Of a stretch of 10,939 bases of DNA, positions 6,422 to 10,939 are shown one piece after another. The position numbers and the translations under genes are program-made. Positions within the stretch are counted from its first letter, which is position 1. Each line of letters opens with the position of its first letter. A model generated the notes under the pieces. It saw nothing but the letters and a program-made list of their open reading frames with translations, did no database searches and was not told the origin of the DNA. Origin of the DNA: Candidatus Hydrogenedentota bacterium. Lineage in GTDB: Bacteria > Hydrogenedentota > Hydrogenedentia > Hydrogenedentales > CAITNO01. The stretch spans positions 1 to 10,939 of the forward strand of contig CAIJOU010000549.1 of NCBI GenBank assembly GCA_903822375.1. The letters run 5' to 3'.

Positions 6422-7219
6422 CTATTTGCAGACAATGTCGTTGTCAAAACGCATGTCGAGATACTCGAGACAGGGCAGTTTTCCACCCTTTTCGCGCCAG
6501 AGCATTTCAAAGCGGCGCACTTGGGTGGGAAAGTCGGAACGGCCCCAACGCGTTTCATAGGGCAGTTCGTTGAAATACATGTAGAGCATGCTTTCGGCCT
6601 CGGCGGAAATCTCAGAAAGGGTGAGTTCCCGGGCCAGCGGGTCGGCGGAAAACGCATCCCAAAGCTCCAGCGCCTTCTCCAGCGCCGTATTCTTCATCAT
6701 CTGTCCCGGCGTGACCGCGCCCAGACTGGGAAGATTGGTCACCAGGGGGCCGTTTGGTGGGGCCAGGGCCGGCACTTCCCGCAGCACCATGCCGTCGCGG
6801 TCGATTTCGTAGACGTGGTTGTTGACCATGACCGCGGCGACGGGAACGCGCTCAACGATCCGGATGATGATGCTGGAGGGCAGTGAGCGGGAAACGGAGC
6901 ATTCTTTCACGTAGGGCAGGGTCAGGACGCGCTTGCGCACCTCTTCGGGCTTGACCGAGCGGATTGTGTCCGCGTCGGTGATGTGCGCGGCCTCAAGCAA
7001 CTGCTGCCCCGAGAGCACGCTGTTGCCGTCCAGAAGCACGTGCTTCACGCGCAGGGTGGTGGGTTCCAGAATGTACTTGAACAGCCCGAAGCCAAAGCCG
7101 CCGAGCATGAGGAGCGCGCAGGCCATCTCCGCCCAATACACCCACCGCGAGCGGCCCCGGCGGCGTGTCATGCGCTGGGGTTCGCCCCGTGTGTTGGCGG
7201 CAAGGCTTTGGGTCATCAT
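6422..7219 (-). CDS. ftsQ: cell division protein FtsQ/DivIB
   Basis: A 265-residue bitopic inner-membrane divisome scaffold. The cytoplasmic N-terminus is short and arginine-rich (11-25), with one transmembrane helix at about 27-50. A POTRA domain (about 56-125: LRVKHVLLDGNSVLSGQQLLEAA ... VRKRVLTLPYVKECSVSR ... IIIRIVERVPVA) leads into the FtsQ beta domain with VYEIDRDGMVL. The C-terminus DMRFDNDIVCK resembles the 'LRFDNQ' end of the family. Its ATG overlaps the murC stop (ATGA, 7216-7219), indicating translational coupling. FtsQ sequences are poorly conserved, but topology, domain order and position between murC and ftsZ make the call secure. Confidence 0.93.
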   Translation of the reverse strand: MMTQSLAANTRGEPQRMTRRRGRSRWVYWAEMACALLMLGGFGFGLFKYILEPTTLRVKHVLLDGNSVLSGQQLLEAAHITDADTIRSVKPEEVRKRVLTLPYVKECSVSRSLPSSIIIRIVERVPVAAVMVNNHVYEIDRDGMVLREVPALAPPNGPLVTNLPSLGAVTPGQMMKNTALEKALELWDAFSADPLARELTLSEISAEAESMLYMYFNELPYETRWGRSDFPTQVRRFEMLWREKGGKLPCLEYLDMRFDNDIVCK

Positions 7220-8655
7220 GACCGTGAGGCCTCAATCTGGGCAAGCAGCGGGGCGGCAATGCGGTTGATGTTTCCGGCACCCAGCACGAGCACGACATCG
7301 CCCGGCTCGAGCGAGGGGGCAAGATGGGCGGGCACGGCATCCATGTCGCCCACCAGTTCCACGTGGGCGGCGCCGGCGCGGCGCGCCGCGTCGACGATGA
7401 TGCCCGAGTCCACACCCGGCATGGGCGCTTCGCGGGACGGGTAAATGTCCGTCACTATGGCGCGGTCCATGGAGGACAGAACGCGCGCGAAATCGTCGCA
7501 GAAGAATTTTGTCCGGCTGAACAGATGGGGCTGAAACACGCCCACCACACGCCGGGGCTGAATCCAGCGGATCGCCTCCAGGGTGCTGGCGATCTCGGTG
7601 GGATGATGGGCATAGTCCTCGATGACCAGCACGCCGCGCTGTTCGCCGCAGACCTGCAGGCGTCTGCGCACGCCGTCGAAGAGTCGCAGTCCGTCGGCAA
7701 GGCGGTTGAACCGCATGCCGAGGCACAGCCCCACCGCGCAGGCCGCGAGCGCGTTGAGGACGTTGTGCGTGCCGACGGCGTTGATTTCCGCCGTGCCCAG
7801 AATGCCTGAGGCGTGGAGCCGATCGTCATGGCAGACAACGTCAAAGCGGGTATGCATGGAGGCGAGCTGCAGCGCCTTGGAACCGCACGTGGGGCCCGGC
7901 ACAATGGTGATGTTCCGGCCTTGGAGGGACACGTTCTCCCCCAGTCCGTAGGTGAGGCAGACGCTTTCGATGTCCTTCACGATGTCGCGCGTGTTGGGGT
8001 CGTCGCCGCAGACAATGCTGTAGCCGTAGAAGGGGACACCGTTGCAGAAGTCGGTGAAGGCGCGCTTGATGCGGTCCACCGTGCCGTAGTATTCCAGATG
8101 CTCGGCATCGATGTTGGTGACCACCGCGATGCTGGGGTGCAGGCGCAGGAAGGAACCGTCATGCTCGTCGGCCTCGGCCACCAGATAGTCGCCGGTGCCC
8201 CACCGCGCGTTGGTGCCGCTGCGGTGCAGGATGCCGCCGACGATGCTGGTTGCGCCGATGTTGGCCACGTCCATGATGGCGCTGATCATCGAGGTGGTGG
8301 TGGTCTTGCCGTGGGTGCCGCCCACGGCCACGGCATGCGGCTTGAGCCGCATCAGGTCGGCGAGCAGGTCGCTGCGGTGAATAACGGGGGTGCCGCGATG
8401 CCTGGCCGCCTCGATTTCCGGATTGTCCTGCGCGATGGCCGCGCTGACCACCAGAATGTCGGCCTCACCGATGTTTGCCGCTTCGTGCCCTTCACGAAAG
8501 CGCAGGCCACAACTCTCCAGCCGCTCCGTGATTTCCGACGCCTTGGCGTCGGAACCGGAAACGTCATAGCCGAGATTGAGCAGTATTTCGGCCAGCCCGC
8601 TCATGCCGATGCCGCCCACGCCGACGAAATGTACCTTGCGTTTCAGCCCGTTCAA
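7216..8655 (-). CDS. murC: UDP-N-acetylmuramate--L-alanine ligase MurC
   Basis: An ATP-dependent cytoplasmic ligase joining L-alanine to UDP-MurNAc, the first peptide step of peptidoglycan synthesis. Numbered from the TTG start it has 479 residues: the N-terminal UDP-binding loop VHFVGVGGIGMSG (8-20), ATP-binding GTHGKTTTT (113-121), central EADEHDGSF (161-169), NIDAEHLEYYG, and the C-terminal DYAHHPTEI motif. The open frame reaches ATG 8703, but that start lies upstream of the promoter -10 box. TTG 8655 has GGAGGT five bases upstream and gives the normal N-terminus. ftsQ overlaps the 3' end by four bases. The usual neighbours murB and ddl are not next to it. Confidence 0.96.
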   Translation of the reverse strand: MNGLKRKVHFVGVGGIGMSGLAEILLNLGYDVSGSDAKASEITERLESCGLRFREGHEAANIGEADILVVSAAIAQDNPEIEAARHRGTPVIHRSDLLADLMRLKPHAVAVGGTHGKTTTTSMISAIMDVANIGATSIVGGILHRSGTNARWGTGDYLVAEADEHDGSFLRLHPSIAVVTNIDAEHLEYYGTVDRIKRAFTDFCNGVPFYGYSIVCGDDPNTRDIVKDIESVCLTYGLGENVSLQGRNITIVPGPTCGSKALQLASMHTRFDVVCHDDRLHASGILGTAEINAVGTHNVLNALAACAVGLCLGMRFNRLADGLRLFDGVRRRLQVCGEQRGVLVIEDYAHHPTEIASTLEAIRWIQPRRVVGVFQPHLFSRTKFFCDDFARVLSSMDRAIVTDIYPSREAPMPGVDSGIIVDAARRAGAAHVELVGDMDAVPAHLAPSLEPGDVVLVLGAGNINRIAAPLLAQIEASRS

Positions 8656-8660
8656 GACAC

Positions 8661-8666
8661 ACCTCC
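8661..8666 (-). promoter_or_regulatory. ribosome binding site that fixes the TTG start of murC
   Basis: GGAGGT on the minus strand, five bases before TTG 8655. It is the only strong Shine-Dalgarno near the 5' end of murC and decides the start. Confidence 0.85.
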
Positions 8667-8685
8667 AAACGCTACATCTTGTGTA

Positions 8686-8722
8686 TGGTCCAGAGTATAG
8701 CACAATCGGACCACAATAAAAA
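8686..8722 (-). promoter_or_regulatory. murC-ftsQ-ftsZ promoter with operator-like inverted repeat
   Basis: On the minus strand the extended -10 element TGCTATACT (8694-8702) has a 17-base spacer to a weak -35 TTTTTA (8717-8722). This predicts a start near 8687 and a leader of about 30 bases. TGGTCC (8708-8713) and GGACCA (8686-8691) form a perfect inverted repeat with a 16-base spacer that brackets the -10 box, as a repressor operator might. The regulator is unknown. Confidence 0.6.
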
Positions 8723-8752
8723 GTGGTGAGAAGTGGGAAATATGGTCAAAGG

Positions 8753-8957
8753 GACGCGGCAGGATGCCGCGTCGGCGAAGCACAGCTTCGCGGGCAAGTG
8801 CGTTCCCAAGTGAAACTTGGGAACGAGGGGGCAAGGGCGTAACAGCGCCTGTTGCTGCGGGTTTGTTACGCCCTTTCAGGGCACTTCTTCCCTCTTCGCC
8901 GTTTTCCCGGGGCGTTGCCCCGGGCTTTCATGTTGCGGCCTTTCAGGCCTGAAAGGC
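8753..8957. repeat. array of six consecutive hairpins (REP/BIME-like)
   Basis: Six inverted repeats follow one another. 8753-8773: arms GACGCGGCA, 3-base loop. 8775-8791: arms GCGAAGC, 3-base loop. 8802-8824: arms GTTCCCAAG, 5-base loop. 8835-8873: arms GGGCGTAACA, 19-base loop. 8906-8924: arms CCCGGGGC, 3-base loop. 8938-8957: a perfect palindrome with arms GCCTTTCAGG. All arms are perfect. No credible gene is present; the short plus-strand open frames across it only read through the stems. It looks like a composite of dispersed palindromic elements, lying between the terB-like gene and the murC promoter. Confidence 0.85.
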
Positions 8958-9027
8958 AGAGGACGCACCGATAGACCCGACCGGTCCACTATTCCGGGCA
9001 CTGCTTGAGAATGGCAAAAAGAACCGT

Positions 9028-9057
9028 AGCTTCGTTACGTTTCGCCCAGGATGACAG
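9028..9057 (-). repeat. degenerate copy of a common dispersed repeat (TGTCATCCTG-GCGAAAC type)
   Basis: Read on the minus strand, this stretch begins CTGTCATCCTGGGCGAAACG and ends in ACGAAGC. It closely resembles the TGTCATCCTGAGCGAAGCGAAGGA repeats common in many bacterial genomes. It lies just after the TerB-like stop at 9071. The identification is from memory of the pattern. Confidence 0.45.
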
Positions 9058-9070
9058 CGGCGTGTGGCGC

Positions 9071-9490
9071 TCAGTGCTTGCGCAGGGCGAGATGGTTGCC
9101 CTCTTCAATGAGCTTTTCGCCGGCCAGGGTCCATTCCAGACCGTCGAGCACCCACTGTTCGACGCGCTGGACGAACTCCATGGGGAAGCCCATGAGCGAG
9201 GCAATATCCAGGATGGCCGACTCTTCGCCGATGGTGAATACGCCGTCAAGGTTGGCCAGGCGGAAGACCTCCTGAAGGACCACGACGCGGCTGGCGGGGC
9301 GCTGGAACTGGGGAACGAGTTCCTCGGGAGTGAGGTCGCTGTCGATTTCCGAAGGATCAACCTCCAGCAATTCGGCGTACTCGCGAAGCACTTCCTGATT
9401 CACATCGGTCATCTTGCCGTCGGTCTTGGCAAGATACGCCAGCAGTTCCATCATGGCCACGCGTTCGTCGCTATTCAGGCGGTCAATCAT
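9071..9490 (-). CDS. TerB-like (tellurite resistance TerB family) domain protein
   Basis: A 139-residue, mostly alpha-helical protein without signal peptide or membrane helix. The N-terminal part 'LNSDERVAMMELLAYLAKTDGKMTDVNQEVLREYAELL' has the TerB pattern: a helix ending in an acidic 'A-x-x-DG-x-(h)-x-x-x-E' turn. A second similar unit follows (VFRLANLDGVFTIGEESAILDIASLMGF). TerB-type domains, also found in DjlA-like co-chaperones, sit at the membrane or in stress complexes and bind metal through acidic residues; the reaction here is unknown. Its ATG overlaps the stop of the LRAT-like gene (ATGA, 9487-9490), so the two are translationally coupled. 'Tellurite resistance' is only a family name: no other ter gene is nearby. 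Confidence 0.68.
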   Translation of the reverse strand: MIDRLNSDERVAMMELLAYLAKTDGKMTDVNQEVLREYAELLEVDPSEIDSDLTPEELVPQFQRPASRVVVLQEVFRLANLDGVFTIGEESAILDIASLMGFPMEFVQRVEQWVLDGLEWTLAGEKLIEEGNHLALRKH

Positions 9491-9969
9491 GTGCTTTTTT
9501 GCCTCTTCTTCGGTTGCTGCAACACCTCGGCCAGCATTTCGGTGAACCGGAGGCCGTTTTGGCCCCTGGCCCGGCGCGCCACGTGGACACCGACGGCGAG
9601 CGCCGTTATCCCCGCGGTAATCGCCGCCTTGATAAAGCGGCGTGCCTGTGCGCTGTCCCGGCGGCCCGTTTTGCAGTAGGTGGTGAGATGTTCACAGTTG
9701 TTGGTGAGCGGATGGTAGCGGCGTCCGCCAATCATGCTTTCGGCGATGCGCACGGTTTCCTCCGGGGACAGCACCGGTTCCCGGTGTTCCACCAGAATCG
9801 CCGTGCCGCCCTGAAGGAACGCCTCCATTGCGACGCGGCACACGCAGGCATCCCGGTAGTTGACCGGGTCGCCGGAGAAATGGACGACGGTGCCATCCCC
9901 CATGTCAATGCCATGGTGGGTGTAGAGCCCGCCGGCCCGCCTCGTCTTTATGTGGTCGCCACGTGCCAT
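9487..9969 (-). CDS. LRAT-domain (permuted papain-fold) protein with C-terminal hydrophobic segment
   Basis: A 160-residue protein. The N-terminal GDHIKTRRAGGLYTHHGIDMGDGTVVHFSG (4-33) and the NNCEHLTTYCKTG block (90-102) are the two halves of the LRAT catalytic core: His18 or His19 plus His30 with the nucleophile Cys92 in NCEH. Relatives (LRAT, HRAS-like suppressors, many bacterial proteins of the NlpC/P60 superfamily) cleave or transfer acyl groups on lipids via a cysteine thioester. The substrate here is unknown. Residues about 112-129 (FIKAAITAGITALAVGVH) form a possible membrane helix with a basic tail, a layout reminiscent of the membrane-anchored animal enzymes. The Shine-Dalgarno before ATG 9969 is weak. 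It is coupled to the TerB-like gene by a four-base overlap. Confidence 0.8.
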   Translation of the reverse strand: MARGDHIKTRRAGGLYTHHGIDMGDGTVVHFSGDPVNYRDACVCRVAMEAFLQGGTAILVEHREPVLSPEETVRIAESMIGGRRYHPLTNNCEHLTTYCKTGRRDSAQARRFIKAAITAGITALAVGVHVARRARGQNGLRFTEMLAEVLQQPKKRQKST

Positions 9970-10004
9970 GATTGGTCCAAATGCCTTCTAGTCAATTATG
10001 CACG

Positions 10005-10013
10005 ATCATAACA
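10005..10013 (-). promoter_or_regulatory. possible promoter of the LRAT-TerB pair
   Basis: TGTTATGAT on the minus strand is an extended -10 element (TGn plus TATGAT, 5/6), predicting a start near 9998 and a leader of about 28 bases. No good -35 box is seen at 17 bases. Nothing else in 9970-10081 can be supported. Confidence 0.4.
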
Positions 10014-10081
10014 CTCAGGGACGGGAGGATGCATGTGGCGCGCGGGATGAGAAGGGGCTGGCGCCGTCCGGCCTGCGGGGA

Positions 10082-10534
10082 TCAGCCCTGGCGAAGCGCG
10101 GCGCGCAGGATGGCGTCGAAGCGATCGAGGAAGCGGGAACGGTCTTTCTGGCCGAAAGGGGCCGGGCCGCCGCTCACGAGGCCGTGTTCGCGGAGTTGGG
10201 AGAGCACCTCGCGGGTCGCCAGGGCGTCGCCAATGGCGGCTTCGGTGAATTCGCGGCCCCGCGCGCTGACCACGCGGGCACCCTTCTGCAGACAACGGGA
10301 GGCGAGGGGGATGTCGTCGGAGACGACGATGTCGCGGGGACTTGCATGCTCGACGATCCAGTCGTCGGCGGCGTCGAACCCGTCGCTGACGACGATCAGT
10401 TCAATCCATGGGACGCTGGGGACGGACATCGGCGCGTTGGCGACGACCTTCACGTTCACATGATGGCGCTCGGCAACCTTGTAGACCTCTTTCTTTACCG
10501 GGCAGGCATCGGCGTCTATGAACACTTCGGACAC
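10082..10534 (-). CDS. YaiI/YqxD family (UPF0178, DUF188) protein
   Basis: A 150-residue protein from the GTG start, the usual length for this family. It begins with the diagnostic FIDADACPVKKE (5-16), followed by SDGFDAADDWIVEHASPRDIVVSDDIPLA, the GARVVSARGREFT block, and a C-terminal GGPAPFGQKDRSRFLDRFD. The conserved acidic residues (Asp7, Asp9 and the SDD) give it a PIN/NYN-nuclease-like look. A nuclease role has been proposed on fold grounds, and I know of no settled function. The open frame reaches ATG 10729, but AGGAG lies five bases before GTG 10534 and a near-consensus promoter sits just upstream, excluding the longer version. It appears monocistronic. Confidence 0.92.
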   Translation of the reverse strand: MSEVFIDADACPVKKEVYKVAERHHVNVKVVANAPMSVPSVPWIELIVVSDGFDAADDWIVEHASPRDIVVSDDIPLASRCLQKGARVVSARGREFTEAAIGDALATREVLSQLREHGLVSGGPAPFGQKDRSRFLDRFDAILRAALRQG

Positions 10535-10539
10535 GGCAA

Positions 10540-10544
10540 CTCCT
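10540..10544 (-). promoter_or_regulatory. ribosome binding site that fixes the GTG start of the UPF0178 gene
   Basis: AGGAG on the minus strand, five bases from GTG 10534, the same spacing as at murC. Confidence 0.8.
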
Positions 10545-10568
10545 GATCCTCTCCCCCGCTGTCCGGCG

Positions 10569-10597
10569 AATATAGCAGGGGGAATGGATGGGGTCAA
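10569..10597 (-). promoter_or_regulatory. promoter of the UPF0178 gene
   Basis: On the minus strand TTGACC (10592-10597, 5/6) and TATATT (10569-10574, 5/6) are spaced exactly 17 bases, and TGC precedes the -10 box (extended -10). The predicted start is near 10562 and the leader about 28 bases. It is the best promoter match in the window. Confidence 0.72.
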
Positions 10598-10606
10598 ATG
10601 CGGAAG

Positions 10607-10718
10607 CCAGAATCCAGAATTCAGAATGAAGACAGGAACCACAGAGGGCACAGAGGGGCACAGAGGAGGAAGGAAAGGACGAAGGATGAAGAGCAAAGAG
10701 AAGAGAGCAAAGAGAAGA
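10607..10718 (+). repeat. purine-rich short tandem repeats
   Basis: Three neighbouring repeat types. CCAGAAT occurs twice then TCAGAAT (10607-10627). CACAGAGG occurs three times (10640-10647, 10649-10656, 10659-10666). The 14-mer GAGCAAAGAGAAGA occurs twice in direct tandem (10691-10718). The plus strand is almost all purine from 10620 to 10730. The open frames across it are low complexity and I do not count them as genes. Confidence 0.8.
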
Positions 10719-10755
10719 GAACAGGACACTCTCTAAGTGCTATTTGCGGTGGGAC

Positions 10756-10939
10756 TCAGGGACAACACTGCTTTGATTGACGTGGTGCGGTCACAGCCAA
10801 GCTCGTGTCAAGAAGTTTCTGTAAATTCGTCAGGTCTTGGTGTCCGAGGATAGCCTTTTGGGTTGCGTTTTGTTGACATCCTCCCCCGGGGGAGGATGTC
10901 AACAATTTTCCTTCATCATGCAGTTTTGTCTCGCCCAGA
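10756..10939 (-). CDS. possible 3' end of an unknown gene running off the window
   Basis: One minus-strand frame is open from the window edge to a TGA at 10756-10758, giving about 60 residues. The C-terminal part, 'QKAILGHQDLTNLQKLLDTSLAV', looks helical and protein-like, but I do not recognise a family. The frame runs through the 36-bp palindrome, which it reads as LLTSSPGGGCQQ. An open frame of this length can arise by chance, so this is only a candidate partial gene. Confidence 0.22.
   Translation of the reverse strand, partial: LGETKLHDEGKLLTSSPGGGCQQNATQKAILGHQDLTNLQKLLDTSLAVTAPRQSKQCCP
10870..10905. repeat. perfect 36-bp palindrome
   Basis: An 18-base arm (TTGTTGACATCCTCCCCC, 10870-10887) is followed directly by its exact reverse complement (10888-10905) with no loop. 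TTTTCC follows on the plus strand, so an RNA would form a strong stem before a short T run. Candidate roles are a terminator, a palindromic dispersed element, or a terminal hairpin of a mobile element. Confidence 0.85.

Noticed and set aside
5130..6560. 476-codon open frame on the plus strand
   Set aside because: It is antisense to ftsZ, with Gly/Arg/His/Val-rich low-complexity translation typical of a shadow frame in GC-rich coding DNA.
7813..8700. 295-codon plus-strand open frame
   Set aside because: It is antisense to murC; its translation is repetitive Gly/Ala/Val/His with no recognisable motif, and murC explains the region.
8764..9008. Two overlapping plus-strand frames of about 62 codons
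   Set aside because: They only translate the six-hairpin repeat block; there is no Shine-Dalgarno and composition follows the stems.
9071..9490. Tellurite resistance operon
   Set aside because: Only a TerB-like domain is present, with no TerC, TerD, TerA or TerZ homologue nearby.
10535..10729. N-terminal extension of the UPF0178 protein to ATG 10729
   Set aside because: It crosses the purine-rich repeats and the promoter; GTG 10534 has a proper Shine-Dalgarno and the family start.
10518..10780. Lys/Arg/Glu-rich plus-strand frames
   Set aside because: They are translations of the short purine repeats with low complexity and no ribosome binding site.
1..10939. tRNA or rRNA genes, integrases, transposases, prophage genes
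   Set aside because: I looked for cloverleaf-like stretches in the gaps and for such proteins in all frames and saw none.

Overview
The window is GC-rich, densely coding bacterial chromosome with ordinary housekeeping genes (FtsZ, FtsQ, MurC, TsaB, RimI, a HU/IHF-type protein). MurC, FtsQ and FtsZ show a peptidoglycan-building, FtsZ-dividing bacterium. Gene starts include GTG and TTG behind good Shine-Dalgarno sites. Nearly every intergenic gap carries a different hairpin or short-repeat element. That style, together with the gene set, makes me lean towards the PVC superphylum (Verrucomicrobia/Kiritimatiellota-like). This is an impression from memory, not a measured result.

Layout. (1) 90-1921, plus strand: a two-gene unit encoding an exported, divergent Memo-family protein (AmmeMemoRadiSam B) and an AMMECR1 protein (AmmeMemoRadiSam A); the radical SAM partner is not in the window. 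(2) 1913-2193: heptamer repeats and inverted repeats between convergent units. (3) 3819 down to 2194, minus strand: HU/IHF-like protein, tsaB, rimI. (4) 8655 down to 4007, minus strand: a reduced division/cell-wall cluster, murC-ftsQ-ftsZ, followed 19 bases later by a polytopic membrane acyltransferase of the heparan-glucosaminide N-acetyltransferase type. No murB, ddl or ftsA lies where they usually do. (5) 8656-9070: the murC promoter, then six consecutive hairpins and a degenerate dispersed repeat. (6) 9969 down to 9071, minus strand: an LRAT-type papain-fold protein overlapping a TerB-like protein by four bases. (7) 10534 down to 10082, minus strand: a YaiI/YqxD (UPF0178) protein with a near-consensus promoter. 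(8) 10600-10939: purine-rich short repeats, a perfect 36-bp palindrome and possibly the 3' end of another minus-strand frame.

How the genes fit together: MurC makes UDP-MurNAc-L-Ala, FtsQ scaffolds the divisome and FtsZ forms the ring, so murC-ftsQ-ftsZ is a compact envelope operon. TsaB serves tRNA t6A synthesis and RimI acetylates a ribosomal protein, a common translation pairing. The least understood parts are the Memo/AMMECR1 pair, in which the Memo protein appears exported and has lost expected metal ligands, and the LRAT-TerB pair, which I regard as the best candidate for an undescribed small system.
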